Origin: Rhodocollybia butyracea
Lineage: Eukaryota > Basidiomycota > Agaricomycetes > Agaricales > Omphalotaceae
Reading direction: 5' to 3'
DNA length: 64,000 bases
Assembly: GCA_015501585.1 (NCBI GenBank)
Contig: JADNRY010000164.1
Location: 80,300-144,299, forward strand
The position numbers were made by a program, and so were the translations under genes. Below, in pieces: positions 20,600 to 31,234 of this stretch. Below the pieces are notes generated by a model. It was not told where the DNA came from and made no database searches. It was given only the letters and a program-made list of their open reading frames with translations. Numbering within the stretch: the first letter of the stretch is position 1; each line of letters begins with the position of its first letter.

Positions 20600-22756
20600 T
20601 TAGAGTGGAACTCCCTGGTCTGCAACCGGAGGAGACAATCCGTTTCCAATCATCATACGCGTTCCCGTGCTGGTAACGTCGTCAATAGTCACGAATACGT
20701 AGCCTATCCCAGAGTAGCATCAGAAACTAATCAAGTAATTCGTTCAATCAATACTCACCTGGAGCCGGAGGGTAAACACGGTTGTTCGGGGGAGTGGTGA
20801 AAGTCAGCGATTTTTTGTTTGCTGAAAGCTTGGCATCCAAGAAGACAAGTCGGGAGCTCGAATGGAATGCATGAGAAGAGAATCCCATGTCGATGAGAGC
20901 GACTAGGACGTGTTGATAAGTATCGTAAAACGGGTCAAACATGATATGGAATACCTTGCAAGTTACTGGTATCAAGGTCTCCGGGAATGTCTATGTCGAC
21001 AGTAACGTTTTTGTTGAACGCGACCTGCTCTGGGAAACCGCTGAGGGTCGGACGAGAGCGCGTGGTGAACGGTGGGTTCAGGAATTGCACTCGGAATTCA
21101 CTGCACATGAGGGGTTAGTCAAAAACTGTTATTCATGTCGAGTAGGAACTAACGTGTTGAATGTGGCATTCTCAACTACAGTGGGGTTCGGGTTAGAGCC
21201 GGCGAGGAAGACGCTCCTAAGATGTTAAAAAAGTAAATAATATCAATTTTACGATGCTCGAGAAGAACGCACCCGCTGGGTGTTAGTGTGATACCAGAGT
21301 GGTACAATCGAGCAATATCCGTTGTTGGAAGACCTTCTCTGCTAAACCGTTCGCCAAGAGCGGCATTCGGGTCATACAACACCGGGGTGAAGCTGTAAAT
21401 GGTTAACCTCTGGGCATTTGAAGATTACAGGGACTCACACTGGGTGGTCAGCATTCGAATTACCAATAGTATCGCCAACTGCGTCAAGAGCAGCATAACC
21501 TGTCTGAGCGCCGTTGATAATAAGCACCTTCCATTGGGCATTAAGATCATCTCAGGCATCATACGCCCCTCGGGCATTCTCTCGACGATCCACCCTTTTT
21601 CGATACCTTCAGAAGTCAAGGTGATTCGACTACATTGGTCAGAAGCCGGGTCTTGCGAGGAAAGATCGATTGACGGGACCGTGTCAGTGGAGTTGCTTCC
21701 TCCGCAAACCAGAATCTCAGGAACGTAATCTGGAGGGGAGAGAGGAAGGAGAGTGGCTGTACCATCCATAGGGCTATGGTGAATTAGCTTCAATTTGGGC
21801 GGGTGAACACGGAGGATCTCACTTGGTGACACGAACACCATTTGGTATCATGGGCATAACAGTCTCGGTTTGCGCTTCGACATCATAAAGAATCGTTTGG
21901 TTGTTTGCAATTATAAAAACTTTTCCATCTGGCAAGGCAAATCCGCTGCAAAACCTTATTAGCGGCAGATACGACTGGGTCGTAAGGAAGCTTACCGAGG
22001 GAAAAGATTCACGGGAAGCGTTCTCTCCAAGAACGGTGAGAATCTTACCTGTCCGTTGTCTTTCGGTGGGAAGAACTCGAACGAGTTTTCTGGTCCGGTA
22101 TTGTAGAACGGTGTTGAGTCATTCATTCCTCCAATGATCATCTGAGCATTTCCAATCAGCCCCCGTACAAGTAGTCGAAGAAAAGAGCTTACCAATGAAC
22201 CATCAAAAATGCGGAGCGAAGATGGATACCATCGCTTGACCGCCAGATGTAGAGTGGCGGGGTCTTCGAAAAGTGTGCAGTTATCTCCTGATGGACTAGC
22301 GCAAGGCTCGAATATTCTGATACCCATTCTACCGTCGCCGTCTGGGGCTGTATATTCGCCCACCGGGATTTCTGGAGACTGACCACCGAGACTAACCTAA
22401 ATTTCGGCGTCAGAATCATCCAAAGATCGAAACAAGCAACATACCATTGTCCCATTGCTTAAAATCGCACCAGAGGCACAGAATGTGTCAGTAACAGCGT
22501 TGAGAGGGAACCCAGTGTTCGTTTCGAGATCCCAAAGTTCAACCCACGCCTGATGTCCGTCGATCTGGAGAGGATCGCCGGTGACTCTGTCCATCATCAA
22601 GATAAGAGTCGGAGAGACTAGTATCACTTCGAGCGCAGTGATTCCTGTTGTACCATTCTGAACAAAGGTCCACTCTCCCTGTTGTGCTGCAGCAACCAGC
22701 AGGGAGGGGAGGAAAAGTGAGAACGACAGAAGCCTACGAAATGCAAGCGATAGCAT
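20600..22756 (-). CDS. Copper radical oxidase, glyoxal oxidase family
   Basis: Role: secreted enzyme oxidising aldehydes or alcohols with O2 to give H2O2, as in wood- and litter-decay fungi. Seen: ATG 22756, signal peptide ([20 protein letters not shown], then VAAAQQ), a Glyoxal_oxid_N beta-propeller and a C-terminal DUF1929 domain ([20 protein letters not shown]). All radical-copper residues are visible: the Cys of the Tyr-Cys cross-link ([13 protein letters not shown]), the cofactor Tyr ([13 protein letters not shown]), axial Tyr and ligand His ([13 protein letters not shown]), and the second His ([15 protein letters not shown]). The last intron (CCAG|GTGAGT...GATAG) leads to [18 protein letters not shown] and TAA at 20600. 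There is no WSC domain. About nine exons. An in-frame extension upstream of 22756 begins with GTG, so the ATG at 22756 was chosen. Confidence 0.94.
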
Positions 22757-25116
22757 GAATGGCTTCAAGGACACCTAGGAGTACTCCTAGTCAATGAATT
22801 TTCCCAGATGGATTTTATACATTTGTCGACAGACATTTGTTCTCCATCTGAGAGGAGCCCCGGGTGCTTACTAGAAGGGTGAGTGAAAATCGCCAATATT
22901 AGACTTGCTTCCCCGCAACCGTGAGGATTTAGATGCCAAGCTTTTGCATTATGACTGTTAAGCATACAAAGTTGGCAAGTTTCTCTTTGATTGTGATATT
23001 TTTAAGTTTTTGTTCGTTTCATCTTGGAATCGCCCAGCGGTAGTCTGCGTGCAAAGACAATAAGATCAGGTAAGAAACCGCCTTCTATAGGATTGAGAAT
23101 GTGGTTGATATTAACCTCTCTCCACCTGACCTTTCTTCAACAACCGCCTAAGTTTGCATATCCGAATGCACACAGTCGGCTTCGAGCAAATGCTTCAATC
23201 CATGACTAGCATTTTCGCATCGAATTCGAAATTTGCCGGTTCACACACTGGCGAGGCAAAGAGCGCGGTTAACGCGGAGAAACAGAGTTTGTTGAGAGTA
23301 AGCAAATATAGGAAGCAAGAACGAGGGAGGAAGAGTCAAGAACGAGGGAGAAGAGTGACACGAAGTATTTAATCCAATAGGCGCCCACGGCTCTTCGTTC
23401 TCATCCAGTCTCCCCAAAATTAGTCTACATTCACTTGCATCTGTGAAAACTCCACCTTTCGTTAATTTTGCCCAAACCTTCATACGCGATGCACGATGCA
23501 CTGGAGTTTCACTAGCAATGTCCATAAAATTGTGTGCCTACCAGTACTCCACGAGATGATAATGTGAGTAACCTTTTTTCTCATCCTAGTCGCCTCTTCC
23601 ATCTTTAGACCAACTCGCAGTGCGCCTCGTACAGTCATGACCCACGCAATTTCGCCCGTGGAACAACCAGCCAACGAGGAGCGTAGACACAAGCGTCATT
23701 GAAATTGTTTCCCGGTGAACAATGATATGTCTTTCGGAGTGACTGACCTAAACATAGATATGTACTTGCCATCTCAAAAGGTTAAGGGCTCATACTCCCT
23801 AATATTAACGGTAAATCCTTTATAAATTATCCGAGCGCAGGATAAAGCTCCTCTGCAGATCGACGGATCGGCGTAGTTGACATTCGACATCGGGGTATCA
23901 TTCCTCGTTGTACTGTTTCCATTTCAGATATGACTACAAAGATTCTAGAATTCTGATTCCCTCGGAAGGTGCTCTGAATTAATTCGCATTTCGATTTGGT
24001 AAAGAAATAGGTAGAGCGATATAGAAGAAAGAACGTTCAAGTGCTGACTATGGACTAATAAACTATATTACAACTATCAAGCTGGTGCCCGTTTCAATGC
24101 TCATGCACTGGAGATTTGAGGATTGGGAGACTGTAGCACGTACGGAAGTTGGTTGTTGGCAATCACATCGGTACTTTGAATACTGGCACCAACTTCGCCC
24201 CAGGCCGTACGACACCTTCAGGAGTCCATCGAATTGTTTTCTTTTTCCTTTGGACATCTCGCTATATTTACCAACATCTTTATCTTGCCGCCAGAGTATC
24301 GACAGATCCGATTCTGCCATCGGTGGTCGTGGTTCCATGAAGCTAGTCGTAGGTGACATTCGATTTAGCATTCCTATCTCAGCTTATTAATGACTACCCT
24401 GGACTTTAGGAAGCGTCTTATGATCTACCTGGGTTTCATACTCACTGTTGTCGAATGCACACTGCTAGTGCTTCTGTTTATCTCGGCTCTGACAATGATC
24501 ATCTTGTGCTTGTGTTTGTGCCTGTCAACTCTACCCCTAAAAGGACGGGTGCAAAATTCCCCATCTTGTGACGCTCATCTTTCGTTCGTTCCTAACCTCG
24601 GAGCTGCATTTTCGCTCTGTGCTGCATTCTCTATGGTTCCAATTGCCACTTCTTCAACTCCCCGGTTACATCTCGTCTGTTTAGAGGAACGCTTTCCTCC
24701 GAGCCTCAATGGTTAAAGTACACCTCTCCGCTTCCACTATAGCCTACAATCCTGGCCTGGTCTCCTCGTTCGTGTCTCGATTGGTTTTCCAGACGTTCAG
24801 GTACTCTATATCCTCGAACAAAGGCACGAAAGTAGGCTCAAGATCAACTCAGGATCTTTTCTTGGATCTTTTCCTTCGTTGGCGGGTGTTGGTAACAATG
24901 ATGGAGGAGAGGCGGAAGTCAGACTGGGTGGCGAGCCAAGACGTAGACGCTTATAGCGCTCATGCCTCGCGCTCAATCAAATACACATGGCTTTTCTGAC
25001 CTCGTTCAAGTTCAACGTTCAACACTAACCCTCAAGCTGAGCATCAAGACGATAGGCACGTTTATAGATCTGTCCTTTCTACTTGAAAGATCAATCATTA
25101 ACCAAAGCTATCTTCG
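22757..25116. other. 2.4 kb without a recognised gene
   Basis: The left part is the glyoxal oxidase promoter; the last 150 bp or so resembles the leader of the BTB-like genes. Between them, a plus-strand frame of 108 codons at 24390 starts with a hydrophobic stretch but has no family match or clear introns. Confidence 0.35.
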
Positions 25117-26939
25117 ATGAATCACGAAGCAAGTCTGGGGGTAGCAAAATCAAAATTTTGTTCGTCTCCTCGGCCCTGCCAAACTCGACGTTTACGCGCT
25201 AATGTTAACATTATATTTAGTCCAAGCCACCGATGCAGATATCATCATTCGTTCCACTGATAATTTCTCCTATCGCCTCCATCGGAGAAATCTAGAGCTC
25301 GCGGCTGGCGCTTTTCCATTGGATCAAGAACATCTGGGTCACTCTGAACTCCCAGAGTCATCTGCTACTCTCGATATCCTTTTCAAATTCATATATCCTC
25401 AACGATACGTTACTCTAGATGACCTGGATTTTGGAGCTTTGCTTTTGCTCGCAGAAGCTGCGGAAAGGTATCAGATTCGTTCTACCGCATACGGATGTCA
25501 GGTTCAGTTCAGGTAAGTGGAGCGTTTGTTTCGCGATAAGTTAACCGATGTACACCTCTTCCAGGAGATTCATACACTCCAATACAAAAGACCTAATGGC
25601 CTTTGGCGCCAAACACAACTACTCTTCTCTCGTCCTCCAATCGGCTCCATTACTTGTGAATACTCCCTTACCAGAACTCGTCCAACTTCTGCAACCCTCC
25701 GTATATATTGAATGGGTACGTTGTAGACGTTTTGACGGTGAGAACTCTGACGCAGACTATCTAGACTCTTTATCGAGAAAATTGGGTCGAAGCATGTAAA
25801 CAGACTGCGAGACTCATGCCAGTGCATGGTTGCCCAGTGTGGGGATTTTACTGCCTTCGCATCCTCAGGCAACTGGAACAGCCTTCTCACTTAGTTTCTC
25901 TTTCGCATTTTGAAGCGCTGTTTGATGTCACCAATCCTGAACCCCTGAATGGCTGTTGCGATCCCCTTGCTCAGCAATGGAAAACAGATGTTAGGGAAAT
26001 GGTTAGTACTATTCCCAAAGTTTCATCGATAGGAGTTGAAGAATCAAGTGCCGGTCTTCAATGTAAAAAACTTTGTGCCACTCTTTCACTAGGCCAGCGC
26101 TGACATACTTTACCCAGCTCTGGATACAGATGCTGGCCTCGTAGAACTGCATTCTTCTGAAGGATATATGTTCGTCCTGCAAGCCAAGCACCTCGAGTTC
26201 TTTACGGAGGGATTTCCACCAGTTGAGACTCCTACTGACAGAGAAAAGATCTATCTTTCCGAGTCAACAGCTACACTTCAACTCCTTTTTCAGTTCATTT
26301 CTACAGAGCGCTACCCATCCCTCGAAAATTCAGAGTTCGAGGCTGTGGAAGCGCTCACGGAGGCGGCGGAAAAATATGTTGTTTATCCAGCCATCTATGC
26401 ATGCCAGTTTCGACTGAGGTAATGGTTTATCTCATACACGACGATGCTCTCACACAACCGTATTAGGGAATTTATGTCAACGAACCCACGAGAACTACTG
26501 TCACTGGCCGCGAAACATAGCTACTCCGGGATCATCGTACAATTGGCGCCTCTGCTGATTGACATGCCTCTTTCTGAAGTCGTCGAACTTCTTCCCCTTC
26601 ATTATTATGCTCCATGGGTAAGCGAATTTTCTAAACTTTAACGATCGGCTCACGTCCCACCAGAGTGTTTATCGGGAAAAGTGGTTGGATGCCTTGCGCG
26701 TAGTGACCGAAAAACTTATGGATCACGATTGTGAATGGTTCAGCTGGCTTGTTGTGGATATTCTGCGCAAGTTGAATAAGCCAAGCGCTCTTAGAACTCA
26801 GGACCTTCCCCAGATGACGGGCTGGAGTCGAAAACGTTCTACTAGAAGCGGCTCATGCCGCAGTTGTCTCGTGCACTACAATATATGGAGACTGGAAGTT
26901 AGGATTATCTTGAAGGCCATACCAGAGTTCGTGATATAA
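25117..26939 (+). CDS. Two-module BTB/POZ-like protein A
   Basis: Role: BTB domains mediate protein-protein contacts, often as adaptors for cullin ubiquitin ligases; this family's role is unknown. Seen: two homologous modules in one gene. Module 1: DADIIIRSTDNFSYRLHRRN, LPESSATLDILFKFIYPQRY, LAEAAERYQIRSTAYGCQVQ, then after an intron KDLMAFGAKHNYSSLVLQSA and after another WVEACKQTARLMPVHGC. Module 2: LVELHSSEGYMFVLQAKHLE, LSESTATLQLLFQFISTERY, LTEAAEKYVVYPAIYACQF, SYSGIIVQLAPLLIDMPL, then a CxxC motif (CRSCLVHYNIW), ending IPEFVI. The modules are joined by a phase-1 intron with donor CAA(T)|GTAAAA. Both carry introns at matching places (after QF(R) and after W). The frame is intact from 25202 on. 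Exon 1 is uncertain: ATG 25117 matches the leader of sister genes, but the intron to join it would be only about 31 nt; ATG 25202 is the alternative start. Confidence 0.8.
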
Positions 26940-28596
26940 TCATACCTCGTCTTAATAGACGTATGTACCGCCTTCAATGATTTAACGTTACAGTGGAAGA
27001 TAACCTATGAAGTTCAGGTAGAGTAAGCAGCAAATTTGGTACATTCACTTGAGTTTACCGCAGTTAGATGGCCTATACCACCTGCCACTACCAAATTCTG
27101 GCCGGCGGCTTGTGCGATAACTGTGAAAATCTTTGCAGAAGAGACTCCAAGCACCAGGAGACAATGCTTCAATCCGACCGATGCGCCAAAAGGTTTTTTG
27201 TAGTTGACGAATGGTCCATTTCTTCGCGAGAGCATGACAGTCGTGGTCTAAGCCTTACGAAAAAGCATTTGGAACACTTTCCCCGACCCAGCCAAAGAAT
27301 ACCCAATCTGGTATGAGTAATAATCAGGTTTATTTCTACTACCTAATAAAAGATAAGAATGACGCTGCAAGTACAAGCCACAGACGGTGGTTGAGGCAAT
27401 GCGTCAACCGCGGACGACTACCCAGTAAGCCAGTGTTGAGATACGAGAACCTTTTATCACCCGCGTGGCCACACGGTGAGATGCTATTCGAACCGCCTAA
27501 CGAGTTTAATACAGCATCTCTGACGAAGTGGGCACGGAGGGAATAAGACGTCGTTCTGAGCCATCGGACAGGACGGAACACAACTTCGCCTTGGATAGAC
27601 CTAGGAAAAAAAATTAGACAAGCTTTCGGTTTTGATACGGTGCTAGCACTCACTCTGATGGACTTGTGAGGCTATTGCTATTCTCATGGTTTGGAGGCCT
27701 ATCAGTTACCTTTCGGCACAGCTTCAACGATAGATTTTCGAAAGTTGATGATACGTTGGCTCGCATTAGCGCTGCTCGTAACCCTGTCGCAAGTACAGCA
27801 TACGGCCTGTTCCGTGAATGTCGTCAATTGTTTGAACCAAAATAACGAGGAAGTGAAGCTCGAATCTGTGTTGAATAAAGGACCATATGAGCGGAACTGA
27901 GGGAGCTTTCGACGACGGCTGATATGGAAGATGGTGGACATGACTAGCGGCGAGGCATTAGTAAAGTAACGAATCGCAATTGAATGGAAAGTTCGTCAGC
28001 GCACCAGAGTCCTATCATGGTTCTCCTGATTCTCCCGTTCTACCTTCCTTGACAAGAGCCAACGTAGCAAACTGCTGTAAAGATTTTCATGGATGAGCGT
28101 TTATCTCGGAAGACATTACACACAGCAGACGTACCCAAACGGAAGTGACTAGAAGTATCACTCTGTTCGTTGTAATTCGGTCGCTCGTCTACGCGCAATG
28201 TTCGGAGCAACTGTTCATAGACATCAGTGTCAGCAATGGGCGTTTGAGCTCACAAGCCAGACACGTACCTATACGAATGATGCACACAAACACCTCAACA
28301 AGCACCTCAACGTCAACGCGTCGACACGCCAACTTCGGCAACTTTTCATGCACACCACTTCAATTTACGCTCTACATACAGCGCGTCGAGGAGGTTCGGA
28401 CATAGAACATGCCGCAAACGACAAAAAAGCCACTGAAGTACTGGAGTACTGACGGTGGAGACGAGGCGCTGGGAAACAATTGAAGCTTGGAGGGCTTCCA
28501 GGAGAAAAACCAGAGTCGGCCGGAAAAACAAGAAGCAGGTGCGACTGGCGACTAGGGAACGATGGATTAATCGATTACCGGCCGTACCTATCCTCG
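26940..28596. other. Between BTB gene A and a small gene; nothing clear
   Basis: Frames of 70-104 codons on both strands overlap one another and show no motifs. No BTB remnant was found here, unlike the other spacers in this array. Confidence 0.35.
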
Positions 28597-28937
28597 TTAT
28601 GACGAGAAAAGAGAGGCCTTGACGATGTCGTGGAATAATGCATGAAGCATAGTTGTATGTACTCGTAGTGCTCTGACGAAGAAGATTAAAATTTTGTATC
28701 GCTTTGTGGAATAAAAAATTACGCACGAGAGTCCTCTCCAGACGCCATTTCAAGACCAGAAATCAACACCGTTGCAAGCTCCTGCAGTATGGATATCTGG
28801 ATAGCAGCAGATACTCGATGATCTTCCTCTTTCACAGCGCTCAGCGCTTGTAGGCCAACGGGTAGTAGCCTGACCAATGACGACCTAACGGAGCCAAGAG
28901 GAGAAGCAAGAGACGAGAGAATTGTCGGTGTATCCAT
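28597..28937 (-). CDS. Small hypothetical protein, about 96 residues, two exons
   Basis: Not recognised. Seen: ATG 28937 (MDTPTILSSLASPLGSVRSS), exon 1 down to about 28727 ending GEDSRA, an intron GTAATT...GTCAG, then exon 2 (LRVHTTMLHALFHDIVKASL) with TAA at 28597. The phases fit. The protein looks all-helical and moderately hydrophobic, with no signal peptide. It is divergent from the Mug135-like gene, with starts about 235 bp apart, and so may share its promoter. Support is the clean splice and helical periodicity only. Confidence 0.45.
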
Positions 28938-29172
28938 CTTATTTCGGTATTATGGATTTGATTCCCGTCATGGTACGTGGTCTCTAGAGGAAACTCATCT
29001 TTTCACATAGCCATAGCGCATATCTGCAAAACACGCTTGAAAGACAGAACAACAGACCACGCCGTCGTCGGTTACTAAAGAAAGAAATTGTCCCGGTCAC
29101 TTATGACTAAACTTCCGGGTGACCACCCTCACGTGCACGTGTTTGTTTCTTTCCTTAACGTTCATCGACATC

Positions 29173-30089
29173 ATGCAAGCTCGCTTGGCCCATCCGCTCG
29201 CTCCTGCTCAGATTAATATACCTGTTAACATTCCTGCGGAACCTCAGAAACCTCCCACAGCCGCCGATGTCGTTGATGCCCAGAAGTATGTCAAGCGTGT
29301 CGAGCAAGCCATGAGTCCGTTTACTTTCTTCTACAAGACCACAAGGCTAATTATTTAATGACCTGGGAACAGAGGAAGGCCAAGCGACTGTCGAAACACT
29401 TGGTTCTGCTATTCAATATCTCCATCAAGTAGCGTCTACAAGCGTCGAGGTTGAAGAGGTCAACAATGGCAACGGTGAGTATTTGGTTTTGAGCATAGGG
29501 CGTTCACTGCGATCTCAAGCGATCATTCTAGATGCGGTGGCTCCCGCGTGGTTTGTGAATGGTTTCAAAGCAGCCTTCAAAGAAGCCGTGAAAACCAACG
29601 AATTCAAGGAAGCGGTTTCTGAAGTTGTGAAAGATGTAGTGAAACCGATTGAAACTCGGCTGGATAAAATGGAAGCTCGGTTGGAAAAGATAGAAAGTCG
29701 ATTGGATAAGATAGAAGGTACCCTTGCCCGTGTAAGTCATATTGCTTCAACGTTGATTCCCCCACTAAAATCTGTTTACCTTAGACTGCTAATGCAACGA
29801 AAGGGCGGGGTTCCACAGGTAATCCATATCTGCAGGTACCAAACAAAAAGGGCGAGGAGCCTCCGGAGGTGAGTTTTATGCTTCTATCTTCGTTCTTTCG
29901 CTGAAACTTTCGCTTGAGGCACTGCCTGCGCTGGAGACAGTTGATGCGATCCTTGCTTTGAGTGTAACAGATCTGAGAGAATACTGTAAATTCTATGATA
30001 TTGAGTTAAGCAGGGCGAACGCGTCTACCGACGAGAAAAGGATGAAAGTAGCTGCTGAAATTGGGTGCGTTGTAGCGTTAGGGCCATGA
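29173..30089 (+). CDS. Mug135-like C-terminal domain protein
   Basis: Role unknown. The family is common in Agaricomycetes and named after a fission yeast gene induced in meiosis. Seen: ATG 29173 (MQARLAHPLAPAQINIPVNI), PPTAADVVDAQKYVKRVEQA, an intron, GQATVETLGSAIQYLHQVAS, an intron at G|GTGAGT, then DAVAPAWFVNGFKAAFKEAV. A heptad coiled coil with a seven-residue repeat (RLDKMEARLEKIESRLDKIE) follows. The C-terminal Mug135-like block reads NPYLQVPNKKGEEPPE, LPALETVDAILALSVTDLRE, ANASTDEKRMKVAAEIGCVV; TGA at 30087. Five exons. The first intron has a weak donor (A|GTCCGT), so that join is uncertain. It sits inside the BTB array, between gene A and relic B. Confidence 0.75.
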
Positions 30090-30149
30090 GTATGCATATT
30101 CTCATCTAATCAAATTCTATCTGAGCTGTATGATGAATTTTTCATGAAG

Positions 30150-30264
30150 AGTGAGTTGTCGCGATGCATGAGCAATTCTCTTTCACGTCGACCACGACAG
30201 CGTTCCTTCAAGGAAATGGGTAATATAGACCTCTCCTTTTTAACTATTAACTACAGCTATCTTG
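30150..30264 (+). promoter_or_regulatory. BTB-array upstream block, copy at relic B
   Basis: Contains CGATGCATGAGCAAT, TCTTTCACGTCGACCACGAC, ACCTCTCCTTTT and AACTACAGCTATCTTGG directly before an ATG. The same blocks in the same order precede BTB units C, D and E. It shows that relic B kept its promoter while losing much of its coding region. Confidence 0.6.
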
Positions 30265-30960
30265 GATGAATCTCCGAGGAAATTTGTACATTCCAAGGTG
30301 AAAGACTTAATGACTTTTGGGGCGCCAACACCACCATTCCACCGCCATCCAGTTGGCGCCGATCCCATACTAATGGATACTCCTTTAACGGACCAACGCA
30401 CGGCCGTAAAGACTGGGGGTTTTACTGCCTTCGCATCCTCAGGCAACTGGCACACGTCATTTGGCTTCTCCTTCGTATTTTGAGATTTTGTTTGATGCCA
30501 ACAAGCCTGAACGCCTGCCATCGTGTTGTGGCTCCCCCATTCAGCAGTGGAAATCAGCTGTTAGAACAATATTTAGTATTATATCAGTTCCGCCGGTAAG
30601 AGTCGGAGAATCAGGTACCGAAGTACCATGGAACGGTTCTGATTCACTCTCAGTGAGTGTTGACCTACTTTTCATTAGCTGTAGGGAAAGTCGCTGGCTT
30701 ATGCATGCCAGTTTCGACTAAGGTAATGTTTATTTCTCGTACACGACAATGTTCGCACTCGACCGTATCAGGGAATTCGTGGCAACAGAACCACGCAAAC
30801 TATTGTCTTTGGCTGTGAAACACAGTTACTCCGATCATCGTACAACTAGCGCCTTTGCTGATTGATATGCCCTTTCCTGAAGTCGTTGAACTCACTGTTA
30901 CTCCTCCTTCATTACGATGCTTAAAGCTCAATACGGTGACTGCTATGCATTGCGCGTATA
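30265..30960 (+). pseudogene. BTB-like gene relic B
   Basis: The leader and ATG (30265) are fused directly to the second exon of module 1 (RKFVHSKVKDLMTFGA), so the first BTB half has been deleted. Then come frame-shifted pieces: DPILMDTPLT, FTAFASSGNWHTSFGF (out of frame), SPSYFEILFDANKPERLPSC with SPIQQWKSAVRTIF in another frame, and remains of module 2 (LAPLLIDMPFPEVVEL). Module 2 lacks most of its first exon. Clearly non-functional. Confidence 0.8.
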
Positions 30961-31072
30961 ATACATAGAAGTGCGGACTGGTGCCTGTTAGCTTACAGCG
31001 GATATATGCATGGGTTACTACCTGTTTCTTTTCTGCAAATCTTAAATCTTTCTGTACATTGATTCTTGAAAG

Positions 31073-31234
31073 ACGCTCGTGCCTCGCGGTGCATGAGCAA
31101 TCAGTCGCACGTGACCGATTCTGCCTCTTTCACATCAACTACGACAACCCTTCAACTAAGGATCATAGCAATAGGTATGTTTATAGAACTCTCTTTATTA
31201 CTTAAAAGTCCAACTATCGACTACAGCTACTTCA
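31073..31234 (+). promoter_or_regulatory. BTB-array upstream block, unit C
   Basis: CGCTCGTGCCTCGCGGTGCA, TGAGCAATCA, CTTTCACATCAACTACGACA and CAACTATCGACTACAGCTAC precede ATG 31235. Homologous to the blocks at 30150, 33460 and 35965. Confidence 0.6.

Noticed and set aside
28346..28753. A 135-codon minus-strand frame overlapping the small gene at 28597-28937
   Set aside because: It runs through the intron of the better-supported two-exon model in another frame.
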